Shown here: positions 16,726-25,098 of the stretch, piece after piece | Numbering within the stretch: position 1 is the first letter of the stretch | Layout of the letters: each line of letters begins with the position of its first letter | Assembly: GCF_030246885.1 (NCBI RefSeq) | Contig: NZ_CP126739.1 | Location: forward strand, 1,302,001-1,366,000 | From: Microbacterium sp. zg-B185 | GTDB lineage: Bacteria; Actinomycetota; Actinomycetes; Actinomycetales; Microbacteriaceae | Direction of reading: 5' to 3' | Length of the DNA: 64,000 nucleotides | The notes under the pieces: model-generated | What the model was told of the DNA's origin: nothing | Databases searched by the model: none | Seen by the model: the letters and a program-made list of their open reading frames with translations, nothing else | Position numbers and translations under genes: made by a program

Positions 16726-18186
16726 CTACGGAACCGCCGGCGCGGACGCCGCCTCGGCGACCGCCCGGTCCGTGAACGCCGTCTTCGGCACGAACGCCAG
16801 GGCGGCGGCCGCGATCAGCGCGGTGACGCCGCAGACGATCCAGACGGTGACGTAGCCGGCCAGGGAGCCGGCCGTGCCCTCGGTCGCACCCGAGACAGCA
16901 CCGTGCAGCAGTGCGATGCCGAACACGCACGATGCGATCGCGCCGCCGACCGTCTTGACCGAGTTGGTGAGGCCCGTCGCGACCCCGGTCTGCGTCGCCG
17001 GCGCAGCGGATGCCGCGGCCGCCGGCAGCGCGGCGACCAGAGCGCCCGAGCCGAGGCCGACGATCACCATGTTCGCGATGACCTGGATGTACGTGTCGTG
17101 AAACGGCAGGAACAGGAGGAATCCGATGCCCACCAGAGTGGATGCGCCCATGAGGGTGAGCCGAGGCGCGGTGAGCCGGGCGATGAGCGGGAACAGCAGG
17201 GCGCCGGTGATCATGGCGATCAGGTAGACCCCGATGATGAGCGAGGTCGCGAAACCGGTCGTGCCCAGTCCGTAGCCGTACTGGCCGGGATCGGTCCGCG
17301 CGAACGTCGACAGCGGTGCCTGCGCGCCCAGGACGCTGACTCCGAAGAGCCCCGCCGTGAGGAAGACCGGCCCGAGGGCGGGGGACCGGAACATCCGGAC
17401 GTCGATGAGCGGGTCCTCGTGGCGCAGCTCCCAGAGCGCGAACGGCACGACCAGTGCGACGCCGAGTACCACGACCCCCCACGACCAGGGATTGGCCATG
17501 CCGCCCTCCAGCCGCAGCATCCCGAGTCCGCCGGTGAAGCAGATCAGTGCGACCGAGATCAGCACCAGCCCGACGGTGTCGAAGACACCACCGGTCGGCT
17601 CCGGCGACTCCTGCACCCCGAACAGGATCACGAAGAAGCACACCACGATCAGGATCGCCGGGACGAGCAGCACCACCGTGAGGGGAAGGGCATCGACGAG
17701 CGCGCCGCCGACCAGTGCGCCGACGACCGCACCCAGTTCCAGCGCGGCCACCAGCAGTCCGGCCGCTCGCGCGGTGATGATGGAGCGTCCCTCCATCCGC
17801 CGGGACCGGGACCAGATCAGCGCGATCTCCAGAGGCAGCCAGACGACGTAGAACCCCATCAGCGCCCATGCGGCCAGGAAGATGCCGAACGAGTCGGTGA
17901 ACGGCAGCACGAGTGCGGCCGCGGCGGTCAGTGCAGTCGAGATCAGCAGCATCCGCTTGTGGCCGATCATGTCGCCGAGCTTGGCGAACGCGGGCACCAC
18001 CAGCGCCGACAGCATCAGCTGCGCGCCCTCGAGCCAGTTGACGTCGGCGTCGTGGATGTCCAGATGGCGCGCGATGTCGGTCAGCATGGGCGTGTAGTAG
18101 CCCTGCAGCACGCCGCTGGTGAATTCGACGAACGCGAGGAAGCCCACGACGGTGGCCAGGGTGCCCAGGGCGGCGGCGCGCTTCAT
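16726..18186 (-). CDS. MFS drug-exporter-like transporter (DHA2 type)
   Basis: 486 residues with about 14 hydrophobic segments. Motif A-like FAKLGDMIGHKRMLL follows TM2, as in EmrB/QacA-type proton antiporters; WLEGAQLMLSALVVPAF forms TM2. Substrate unknown. ATG with SD ggagcc. Its leader contains a tandem repeat and a -10 hexamer, suggesting dedicated regulation. Confidence 0.85.
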   Translation of the reverse strand: MKRAAALGTLATVVGFLAFVEFTSGVLQGYYTPMLTDIARHLDIHDADVNWLEGAQLMLSALVVPAFAKLGDMIGHKRMLLISTALTAAAALVLPFTDSFGIFLAAWALMGFYVVWLPLEIALIWSRSRRMEGRSIITARAAGLLVAALELGAVVGALVGGALVDALPLTVVLLVPAILIVVCFFVILFGVQESPEPTGGVFDTVGLVLISVALICFTGGLGMLRLEGGMANPWSWGVVVLGVALVVPFALWELRHEDPLIDVRMFRSPALGPVFLTAGLFGVSVLGAQAPLSTFARTDPGQYGYGLGTTGFATSLIIGVYLIAMITGALLFPLIARLTAPRLTLMGASTLVGIGFLLFLPFHDTYIQVIANMVIVGLGSGALVAALPAAAASAAPATQTGVATGLTNSVKTVGGAIASCVFGIALLHGAVSGATEGTAGSLAGYVTVWIVCGVTALIAAAALAFVPKTAFTDRAVAEAASAPAVP

Positions 18187-18195
18187 CGCGGCTCC

Positions 18196-18241
18196 TTCTT
18201 CGTGCGGGATCCTGTCGAGTTCTTCGTGCGGATGCTGTCGA
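18196..18241 (-). repeat. Tandem direct repeat in the leader of the MFS gene
   Basis: Two copies (18196-18218 and 18220-18241) of a unit that reads, on the gene strand, TCGACAG(C/G)ATCC(C)GCACGAAGAA. The copy nearest the gene runs into the Shine-Dalgarno (AAGAAGGAG), so the ribosome-site region has been duplicated. Could bind a regulator or affect translation. Confidence 0.55.
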
Positions 18242-18260
18242 CGTGGATTCGGGTGGGCTC

Positions 18261-18266
18261 ACTGTA
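18261..18266 (-). promoter_or_regulatory. -10 hexamer TACAGT for the MFS gene
   Basis: TACAGT on the minus strand, upstream of the tandem repeat. If used, it gives a leader of about 70 nt containing both repeat copies. Confidence 0.4.
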
Positions 18267-18322
18267 GCGGCTGCCCAAGTGCGCGCCCGTGGACCGGGCC
18301 ACAACCCGCCGGTGCGGGGGGA

Positions 18323-19684
18323 TCAGACCAGGTTCTGCAGGAGCGCGCGGTGGAAGCGCTCGCCGCGTTCCAGCGATGCGATCTGGACGCGCTCGTCCAC
18401 GCCGTGGATGGAAGCGCGCTGGGCGCTGGTCATCTCCAGCGGAGCGAAGCGGTACACGGCGGGGCAGAAGCGGTGGAAATGGCGGGAATCGGTGGCTGCC
18501 ATCATCACGTACGGGACCGTCGCGGCATCCGGGTACGATTCCCTGACCGCGCGGGTGATCAGCGCGAACTGAGCGTTGTCGGTGGGGGACTCGGGCGAGG
18601 GTTCGCTGGCCTCCAGGACGGTCAGTTCCACCGATCGGTCACCGATCCGGCGGCGGACGCGCCGGAGCGTACCCGCGACGGTCTCGCCCAGCGCGATGCG
18701 CAGGTTCAGGACGGCGGAGGCCTGGGAGGGCAGGACGTTCGCCGCCGTACCGCCCTGCTGCATGGTCGCAGCCACGGTCGTGCGTACCAGCGCGGCCGGT
18801 TCGCCGCCGATGAGCGCGAATGCGCCGGCGGTGAGCCACGGGAAGGTCGCGAGGGTCCGGAGCAGGAGCTGGCCGGGGCCGTGCGCAGTGTCGGCGAACA
18901 GGCTGAGCATCCGGGTGATCCCGCGGGGGGTGCGGGCGTGGAACGTGCGGGAGCCGAGCCGATCCACCGCACGCGCGATACGGCCCACGGCGGTCAGGCG
19001 CGGCGGGGCCGAGGCATGCCCGCCCTCGCTGCGCGCGGTGAGACGAACGGTGAGGACGCCCTTCTCGCCGACGCCGACCATCGCAGCGTCACCATGCGCG
19101 AACGGCAGCGGAGCGTCCACGACCGCGCCGCCCTCGTCCAGCACGAGCCACGGCACGACCCCGCGCTTTTGCAGCGTCGTGGCGATCGTGGCGGCGGCAT
19201 CGCCGTACGTCTCCTCGTTTCCGCCGAACGACAGGTAGACGTCGCGCGCGGGGGTGAAGCCTGCCGCGAGCAGGTTCTCCACCGCTTCGAGGATCACCGC
19301 GAGGGGACCTTTGTCATCGAGCGCGCCGCGTCCGTAAACCCAGCCGTCGGCGACGCGGCCCTCGAACGGTGGGTGAGTCCACGGGTCGTCTTCGTCCACC
19401 GGCACCACGTCGTAGTGCGCCATCAGCACGAGGGGCGCTTCGGAGGCCCGGGCACCCTGCCAACGGAACAGCAGGCCGAAGTCCGTGATCCGCTCGCGGA
19501 CGAGGTTCGCGTGCACCAGGGGGTACAGCTCAGCCAGGAGCGCGACGACGTCCTCGAACGGTTCGGATCCGCGGGCCTCGAGCTCGGCGCTGACGGTCGG
19601 GAGCCGGATCATGCGAGACAGGCGGTCGCCGACCCCCGGCCGGGGTGTGACCGGAAGCGACGGAGCGGTGGCTGCGACGGTCAT
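18323..19684 (-). CDS. M20 family zinc peptidase / dipeptidase
   Basis: 453-residue metallopeptidase of the ArgE/DapE/CNDP group. Metal-site motifs: MAHYDVVPVD (His and catalytic Asp), RGALDDKGPLA (bridging Asp), NEETYGDA (catalytic Glu-Glu equivalent), and the C-terminal His in SIHGVDERV. The insertion about 190-330 is the dimerisation domain. Start at ATG 19684 (MTVAATAPS); the longer frame adds a Ser/Pro stretch that looks non-coding. Closely follows the SIMPL gene, so probably co-transcribed. Confidence 0.88.
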   Translation of the reverse strand: MTVAATAPSLPVTPRPGVGDRLSRMIRLPTVSAELEARGSEPFEDVVALLAELYPLVHANLVRERITDFGLLFRWQGARASEAPLVLMAHYDVVPVDEDDPWTHPPFEGRVADGWVYGRGALDDKGPLAVILEAVENLLAAGFTPARDVYLSFGGNEETYGDAAATIATTLQKRGVVPWLVLDEGGAVVDAPLPFAHGDAAMVGVGEKGVLTVRLTARSEGGHASAPPRLTAVGRIARAVDRLGSRTFHARTPRGITRMLSLFADTAHGPGQLLLRTLATFPWLTAGAFALIGGEPAALVRTTVAATMQQGGTAANVLPSQASAVLNLRIALGETVAGTLRRVRRRIGDRSVELTVLEASEPSPESPTDNAQFALITRAVRESYPDAATVPYVMMAATDSRHFHRFCPAVYRFAPLEMTSAQRASIHGVDERVQIASLERGERFHRALLQNLV

Positions 19685-19703
19685 GCGTGGATCAGTGGGC
19701 GGC

Positions 19704-20378
19704 TCAGTTGGCGGCGAAGCGCGCTTCGACCGCGGCGGTGACGACGATGTCCTCGGGCTGGAACTGGACCGCGGGGCCGCCGTTGCCGGCATCCATCACG
19801 CCCATGGCCATCGCGCGCATCATCTTGGGCGCGGGTGCAGTCTGGTCCGGGGCCCGGCTGATCAGTCCGAGGTCGGCGATCTCCACGGGTGTCACGGAGG
19901 CCAGTCCGATGGCGCCGGCGTACGCGGTGGCCCGATCGACAGCGACCTGCACGGCGTGCGCGGCGACCTGCGCCTCGGTGGCTTTCGCGGTCGCGGGCGT
20001 GAGACGCCAGGTCAAGCCGTCCACCTGCACACCCTCGCGTTCGGCGGCGTCGGTGATCCACCGGGACAGCACCGCGAAGTCGGTGAAGGTCGCGGACATC
20101 TCCACCGAGGCGTAGTGCACGAGGGCGAGCTGCTTGCCCTCGTTGTTCCACGGTCGGTTGGCCCACACCGACATCCGCTGGGTCGACCACTCCTTGACGC
20201 CGCCTGCGTCCGTTCTCGTTTCGAGATCCGCTTGCAGGGGTGCGGCCAGCGCGGTCATTCGCGCGACGACGCTGTCACGCTGCGGGCCCTCGGTGCGAAC
20301 GGAGAGGTGCGCAACGACTTCTTCGGGGGCCACGCGCTGTTCGTGCTCCCCGCGGACGGTGATGGTCACTTCGCTCAT
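19704..20378 (-). CDS. SIMPL domain-containing (DUF541) protein
   Basis: 224 residues matching the SIMPL/DUF541 family: VTITVRGEHEQRVAPEEVVAHLSVRTEG at the N-terminus and repeated Ala-rich helices with AVQVAVDRATAYAGAIGL in the second half. Family members are periplasmic or outer-surface proteins of poorly defined role. No signal peptide is visible, suggesting a cytoplasmic member. Ends 20 bp before the M20 peptidase. Confidence 0.82.
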   Translation of the reverse strand: MSEVTITVRGEHEQRVAPEEVVAHLSVRTEGPQRDSVVARMTALAAPLQADLETRTDAGGVKEWSTQRMSVWANRPWNNEGKQLALVHYASVEMSATFTDFAVLSRWITDAAEREGVQVDGLTWRLTPATAKATEAQVAAHAVQVAVDRATAYAGAIGLASVTPVEIADLGLISRAPDQTAPAPKMMRAMAMGVMDAGNGGPAVQFQPEDIVVTAAVEARFAAN

Positions 20379-20385
20379 GAGTCAG

Positions 20386-20391
20386 ACTCTA
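20386..20391 (-). promoter_or_regulatory. -10 hexamer TAGAGT for the SIMPL gene, leaderless-type
   Basis: TAGAGT on the minus strand ends 8 nt before the ATG at 20378 with no Shine-Dalgarno between (ctgactc). Confidence 0.5.
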
Positions 20392-20442
20392 CGCGCGGGG
20401 CGTGGCGATCCTGCGGATCATGCGACTCGCAGAATGCGCCCG

Positions 20443-21093
20443 TCAGTCGGGGTGGACGGGCGACTTCACGTACGCCATCACGTCGGCTTTGGTGACAGCC
20501 CACCGCACGTCCTTGGGGGTGAAGAAGTACGTCTCGCCCCATCCCTCGGCATCGGTGTGGCCGGCGGGTCCCTGGGCGGCCAGATAGACGCCCTCGACCG
20601 CGTCGATCCGCGTGAAGCCACGCTGGGCGAGAGTGAGCATCGCGTCGACGGCGTTCTCCGGATCGATCGGAGCCCAGGCCAGATCGCTCACGTTGTCCGT
20701 TGCGAGCTGCGGATCTGCACCCCACCGGCAGATGACCGCGCCGGGCGGGGTGCCGTTGTAGAAGGCATCGAACGGGCGGGAGCCGGTCGGCTGGTCCTGC
20801 GTCTGCCAGGAGACCCAGCCGTTCGAGGCCATCATCGAACGGAAGACGGTCGTGGCGATGTCATCGCACGTCGGGCCGGCATCCGGTGGGGCGGTCGCCG
20901 TGGCGCTGGGGGTCGGGGTGGGCGCGGGGGTGGCGGAGTTCGTCGGCGCGGGGGGAGCGGATGCCGGCGCCGTCGCGGTCGGCGTCGGAACAGCGCGGGA
21001 TTCCTTCGGAGCGAACAGGTTCGCCATCACGATGAGGACGACCACGAGCGCGACCGCGCTTCCCGCAATCAGCCACAGGCGTTTTGTCGACAC
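20443..21093 (-). CDS. Exported hypothetical protein, paralogue of the 51159 lipoprotein
   Basis: 216 residues: a signal-anchor helix (LWLIAGSAVALVVVLIVMANLF), a Pro/Thr/Ala linker (about 35-70), then a globular domain with two Cys (GPTCDDIATTVF and AVICRWGAD). The domain aligns by eye with the lipoprotein at 51159-51734 over CxxI, CxWG, WAPI, GFTRID/EGVYL and YGLTYLF-type blocks. Start GTG. Function unknown; surface location expected. Confidence 0.7.
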   Translation of the reverse strand: MSTKRLWLIAGSAVALVVVLIVMANLFAPKESRAVPTPTATAPASAPPAPTNSATPAPTPTPSATATAPPDAGPTCDDIATTVFRSMMASNGWVSWQTQDQPTGSRPFDAFYNGTPPGAVICRWGADPQLATDNVSDLAWAPIDPENAVDAMLTLAQRGFTRIDAVEGVYLAAQGPAGHTDAEGWGETYFFTPKDVRWAVTKADVMAYVKSPVHPD

Positions 21094-21099
21094 CCGTAG

Positions 21100-21105
21100 A
21101 ACCTA
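21100..21105 (-). promoter_or_regulatory. -10 hexamer TAGGTT, leaderless-type
   Basis: TAGGTT on the minus strand ends 7 nt before the GTG at 21093; the spacer ctacgg has no Shine-Dalgarno. Confidence 0.5.
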
Positions 21106-21165
21106 TCCGCGGCGAGGCGCTGTGCCGGGGAGGCGTGCGGAATGATCGGCGCGCGGCATCCGTTG

Positions 21166-21171
21166 TAGACT
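21166..21171 (+). promoter_or_regulatory. Possible -10 TAGACT upstream of tmRNA
   Basis: TAGACT lies 81 nt upstream of the mature tmRNA 5' end. Initiation near 21178 would give a precursor that RNase P trims at 21253. A weaker alternative (GTGACA 21221, AGGGTT 21244) lies closer. Confidence 0.35.
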
Positions 21172-21252
21172 GTGACGCTCGGTACCTTGCGGTTCCGGGT
21201 GAGTGAAAATTCAACAGCGCGTGACAGTGGCCCTCTGCACATGAGGGTTCAT

Positions 21253-21621
21253 GGGGATGATCGGTTTCGACATCGCCTGAGCTCCTGCGAGAAGCGGGCC
21301 GAGGATGCAGGGTTATCTCGTAAACGATCTCTGCAAAACTACAAGTGCCGAAACAAAGCGCACTGAGTTCGCCCTCGCTGCATAAGCGAGCCTGAACTCC
21401 GTCAGACCGTAGGCGTTCCCGCTACGGACCCTGGCGTCATCTAGGGGACTTGCTGCGTGACGGCGTCTGGACGTCGCGTGGGACTTTTTCCAGACTGGGC
21501 CTGTCGACCTAGATGCCTGTGGCAAAGGTCGGGGCCGAGTAGAACGTCTGCACAGGCTACGCCCGTAGAAGGCGCAGAGACACAGCGATGGACGGGGGTT
21601 CGATTCCCCCCATCTCCACCA
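21253..21621 (+). ncRNA. ssrA: Transfer-messenger RNA (tmRNA)
   Basis: 369-nt RNA that rescues stalled ribosomes. The 5' end GGGGATGATCGGTTTCGACATCG pairs with the 3' acceptor CATCTCC, followed by encoded ACCA. The tRNA-like end has the T-arm GACGGGGGTTCGATTCCCCCC. The tag frame runs from GCC at 21347 to TAA at 21383 and reads AETKRTEFALAA, with the expected protease-recognised LAA end. The resume codon is inferred by likeness to Tropheryma-type tags; an upstream in-frame reading would add KTTS. smpB lies 4.5 kb upstream. Confidence 0.95.
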
Positions 21622-21639
21622 CTCCGCTGTCACCGGACG

Positions 21640-21677
21640 GGCCCCGAAAACCGCGTAATCACGCGGGTTTCGGGGCC
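21640..21677 (+). terminator. Intrinsic terminator after tmRNA
   Basis: Stem GGCCCCGAAAACCGCG against CGCGGGTTTCGGGGCC (one mismatch) around loop TAATCA, followed by TTTGTT. Lies 18 nt after the CCA end. Confidence 0.85.
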
Positions 21678-21750
21678 TTTGTTCGTCGCCGGTGAGGCGC
21701 CCTGAAGCCAATCGCCCACAAATCGCCCACAACCCTTCGGGGCGTATACG

Positions 21751-22635
21751 TTGCCCGTCGGGCACGCCGGTGCCATGGCGACAGCTGTGGGTCTCGCCGG
21801 TGCTGCCGTTGAGCTCGACACCGTGCACCGGTTCCGTGATGCCGACTACGGAGCACTCACCCTGCGGCTGCGCGATGTTCGCGATCCTGAGGAAGCCGGG
21901 GAGATCGCCGGCGAGCTGGCGAAGCGCGGACACCTCACGCGCGTCGACCACCACGAGGCCGCCCGCGACCAGATGGTCGACGCGTACTTCGCGTGGACTT
22001 CCCGCGGCAAGCGCGTGGCCCTCGTCACGGCTACGAACAGCGAAGCGAACGCGATCAACGACGAGATCCAACGGCGCCGTGTCGAGCGCAGCGAGCTCGA
22101 CCCCACCAAGTCCGCGTGGGGCATGGGGGAGCAGCGCATCCTCGTCGGCGACACCGTGCAGACGCGACGCAACGACCGCCATATCGGGGTCGAGAACCGT
22201 GCGCTGTGGATCGTGACCAGCATCCGGGAGCACACCATCCTGCTCACGTCGACCAACGACAGCGGAATCATGCGGCAGGTCACCCAGGATTATGCGATCG
22301 AGCACCTGCAGCTCGCCTACGCGTCCACGGTCCACGGCATCCAGGGAGAGACGGTGGATGCATCGATCGTCGGACCGGATGTGGACGCCGCCGGTCTGTG
22401 CGTGGGCCTCACTCGTGGTCGGGTGCATAACGAGGTGATCGCCGTCGCACGCACCGAACCGGCCGCACCAGCGATCGTCGCCGCCTGCGTGCTGCGCGGT
22501 AGCACCGAACTGACGATGCAAGACGCTGTCCGCGCCGCTGAAGCGGAACTGGCACGCGCGTCGCGCTCACGGAACGAGGCGGCCGCCCAAGGGCCCTTCA
22601 CCTCGCAGATGTCAGGGCGCGGGCTCTCACGCTGA
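21751..22635 (+). pseudogene. Truncated TraA/MobF relaxase-helicase, C-terminal helicase part only
   Basis: About 294 codons open from a TTG. The sequence matches the later motifs of the RecD-like helicase of TraA/MobF conjugative relaxases: VHRFRD, VALVTATNSEANAINDEI, GDTVQTRRNDR, LAYASTVHGIQGETVDASIV, and GLCVGLTRGRVHNEVI. The N-terminal relaxase domain, the 3-His metal motif and the helicase Walker A are missing, so it cannot act as a relaxase. It starts 130 bp after tmRNA, a common integration site for mobile elements, and is best read as a relic of a conjugative element. Confidence 0.75.
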
Positions 22636-22838
22636 CCAGCGAAGGAGGTCCACACATCTGTCGGCCCCGACGCCGGGATTGTAGCGATCGTCGACGGCTC
22701 CGGTCCCTACGCTCGCTTTTTGCAGACTCCGCTCTCCGCTGCGCGGCGAGCTGCGCTTATCAACCGCTCGCTCCGGGCACTGCGCCCCCACCGATCGCTG
22801 GGCGGCTGACTGTCGGCCCGATGGATCGGCCCCGGCCG

Positions 22839-22844
22839 TATGAT
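22839..22844 (+). promoter_or_regulatory. Consensus-like -10 TATGAT upstream of the RhuM-like gene
   Basis: TATGAT lies 30 nt before the ATG at 22875 in the 239-bp gap after the traA relic. No clear -35. The rest of the gap shows nothing recognisable. Confidence 0.4.
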
Positions 22845-22874
22845 CGCGTCTGCACTTCATGGTGAACTAGCGGA

Positions 22875-23507
22875 ATGACGTCGGCGATCGAGATCTTCGA
22901 GTTCACCGATGGAGTGGTCTCCCTCGAACTGCGCAGCGAGGGCGAAACGGTGTGGGCATCTCAGGCCGACATCGAGGAACTCTTCGGCATCGACCAGTCG
23001 GGCGTCTCTCGCCACATCCGCAACATCCTCCGAACCGAGGAAGTCGCCGCCGAAAGCAATATGCAGAAAGTGCATATTGCTGGGTCGGATCGCCTGGTCA
23101 CTCTCTACAGTCTCGACGTGGTGCTGGCAGTCGGCTACCGTGCCAACTCCGCGCGGGCGATCGAGTTCCGCCCCTGGGCGACCGACGTCCTCAAGCGCTA
23201 CCTCCTCAAGGGTGTTGCGACTAACGAGCGCCGGCTTCGCGAACTCGATTCGTTCGTGCAGGTGCTCTCGCGTTCCAGTGATCAGCTGGTGGCGGGCGTC
23301 GCGGAAGTCGTCGCACGCTACCTTCCGAGCCTGCGGACCCTCCGCGACTACGTTGCGCAGGTGATACCGCTCGTGGATCGGCCCGATCCCGTGCGTCCCG
23401 GCGATCTACTGCAACGGGGACCGCAGCGCGGTCCGTTCAGGGGTCGCGAGATCCTATCGGGGCTGCTTGACGATCTCGAGGCCTTCGCCGTCGCAGCCAC
23501 CCGATAG
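22875..23507 (+). CDS. RhuM family protein
   Basis: 210 residues. The N-terminal 115 match the RhuM/virulence-protein family found on mobile elements: ETVWASQADIEELFGIDQSGVSRHIRNILRTEEVAAESNMQKVHI, then LYSLDVVLAVGYRANSARAIEFRPWATDVLKRYLLKG. The first part resembles a helix-turn-helix. The last 90 residues are not recognised. RhuM proteins are shorter or longer depending on the C-terminal module; activity is unknown. Sits between the traA relic and the Ltp surface protein. Confidence 0.78.
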   Translation: MTSAIEIFEFTDGVVSLELRSEGETVWASQADIEELFGIDQSGVSRHIRNILRTEEVAAESNMQKVHIAGSDRLVTLYSLDVVLAVGYRANSARAIEFRPWATDVLKRYLLKGVATNERRLRELDSFVQVLSRSSDQLVAGVAEVVARYLPSLRTLRDYVAQVIPLVDRPDPVRPGDLLQRGPQRGPFRGREILSGLLDDLEAFAVAATR

Positions 23508-23727
23508 CACTGATTGCGCGGTCACGTCACCGAGCCGGTCGCTTCCCAGCCGCTCGGATCGATCTGCTTGATAATGTTCACGGCAGGTCCAGCAGCGCAA
23601 GCCCTTTCGCCCTCGATGCCCTGTGCTGATTGATCGATCCCAGCTCGCGCAACAGCGCGCTCGTACCCGTACCCGCACATCTGGTGTCCCGGGATCGATC
23701 GAAGCACACTCTCCGCAGATCCGGGGT
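23508..23727. other. Gap with no supported gene
   Basis: Lower GC than the flanks. On the minus strand a short frame ends NIIKQIDPSGWEATGSVT, possibly the relic of a coding end; it has only 19 codons after its GTG. Nothing else is supported. Confidence 0.3.
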
Positions 23728-24645
23728 CTAGTAGCCGACGGCTGCCAATCCGAAGAGGATCTCCGCGTCAGAGAACCCCTCGTAGGCCAACTGCTCGTAC
23801 AGCCCATCACGGGAGAACGAGCTGTATTCCATGTAGCTGGTCGCGGACTCGGCAGCCTCCGCGTTCCAGTCCGCGCCGGCATTGTCCGCACCGAACGTGG
23901 CCTCATCGGTGGTGTAGCCCTCGTACTCGAGCTGGCCGATCAGCCCGCTGCGGGAGAATCCGGAGTAGGCGAGGTAGGACTGGGCCTCCTTAATCGCGTT
24001 CTGCTGGGCGAGGGTGTACTTCGGTGCCGCGGGAGCGACCGGCTCGGCGGGCTTCGCCGGCTCGGCTGCCTTGTTCAGCTCCGCCGTCTTGACCACCGTG
24101 ACCACCACGGTGTCGCCGGCCTTGAGCTCGCTGCCGGCGGCCGGGATGGTGCCCGTCACCGTCCAGTTGTCCTGATCCAGGACCACGCCGGAGGCGGCGG
24201 AGAACTCCACCACCAGGCCGGCGTTCTCGATCAGTGCGCTGGCCTGCTTGGCGGTGAGGGTGAGCACATCCGGCACGGCGGCCGCGACTTCCTCGACGGC
24301 CTCCTCGGTCTGGACCACGGCGGCTGGCTTCTTCTCGGCGACGGCCTCATCGTCGCCGCCCCCGTTCAGTGAGCCGATGATGCCGACCAGGATGAACGCG
24401 CCGGCCACACCGCCGACAATCCACGGCCACTTGCGTTTCTTCTTAGGTGGGGCTTCCAGCATGGTGGTGCCCGCCGCTGAGTAGACCGCCCCGCCCGTGG
24501 CCGGGGCAATCACCTCGGTCGGAGCGTCCCCGGCGGTCAGCGGGGTGAAGTGTTCGGTCCAGGTCGCGCCGTCCCAGTAGCGCTGCTGCCCGGAGCCGTC
24601 GGGGTACCAGCCGGCCGGGGCGGCGGGCGTAGTCGGGTCGGTCAT
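23728..24645 (-). CDS. DUF2510-TM-PASTA-Ltp surface protein, candidate superinfection-exclusion protein
   Basis: 305 residues. Order: DUF2510 module at the N-terminus (PAGWYPDGSGQQRYWDGATWTEHF), a linker, KKKRKWPW and one hydrophobic helix (about 73-95), an acidic linker, a PASTA-like domain (about 130-185, LTAKQASALIENAGLVVEF), a Pro/Ala linker, then two Ltp repeats of about 45 residues (AIKEAQSYLAYSGFSRSGLIGQLEYEGY and SATSYMEYSSFSRDGLYEQLAYEGF). Ltp repeats are known from the TP-J34 phage lipoprotein that blocks DNA injection by related phages. There is no lipobox; the helix should anchor it with the repeats outside. Phage exclusion is inferred from the repeats and the accessory location. 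Confidence 0.82.
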   Translation of the reverse strand: MTDPTTPAAPAGWYPDGSGQQRYWDGATWTEHFTPLTAGDAPTEVIAPATGGAVYSAAGTTMLEAPPKKKRKWPWIVGGVAGAFILVGIIGSLNGGGDDEAVAEKKPAAVVQTEEAVEEVAAAVPDVLTLTAKQASALIENAGLVVEFSAASGVVLDQDNWTVTGTIPAAGSELKAGDTVVVTVVKTAELNKAAEPAKPAEPVAPAAPKYTLAQQNAIKEAQSYLAYSGFSRSGLIGQLEYEGYTTDEATFGADNAGADWNAEAAESATSYMEYSSFSRDGLYEQLAYEGFSDAEILFGLAAVGY

Positions 24646-25098
24646 GTGGTTCCTCTCGGATTGATCAATGGGCAGTACCCATTGATCGCAAATACGTCGA
24701 GGTCCCAGCGCCCCGCTCGTTCAGTCGTCCGCGAATCGCGTCGATATTGCGCGAGAACGCGGGCCATTCGACGTCGAATCCACAGCCTGCCTGAACATAT
24801 CGGACGGGGGTGGCCAAGGCCAGCCGCCGTCAAAATCCTGGGCGACTCTTTGGGTTTTCCACAGCCATCCGGTTTCCTCGGTGTCGGCCGCGTACGGGTC
24901 TTACGCTGTCGGAAGGACGAATTCGACGACCTCGCCCAGCCCCGCCGCCCCAATTGCGCGACCGTACTGCGTGACGCTGATGGTGCGGGTTTCGAGTGCG
25001 CAAGCTGCGAATTGGTCTTTCTCCCGACTGTGCCATCTCCCGTCGGTGGCGGCAGCGTAACCTGATCGTTCTCGGCCAGAGAAGGGTGAGCCGGCCGC
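24646..25098. other. Accessory gap with ORF relic
   Basis: Apart from the inverted repeat at 24663 there is one suggestive plus-strand frame, about 24905-25065, with RRPNCATVLRDADGAGFECASCELVFLP. That resembles a zinc ribbon whose first Cys is lost (RPNC in place of CPxC). It has no credible start codon, so I treat it as a degenerate relic. Confidence 0.35.
24663..24687. promoter_or_regulatory. Perfect 10-bp inverted repeat upstream of the Ltp gene
   Basis: Arms GATCAATGGG and CCCATTGATC around CAGTA, lying 18 nt before the ATG at 24645 and just ahead of its Shine-Dalgarno (gagaggaac). It could be a repressor operator or a leader hairpin controlling ribosome access. Its A/T-richness stands out from the surrounding genome. 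Confidence 0.6.
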
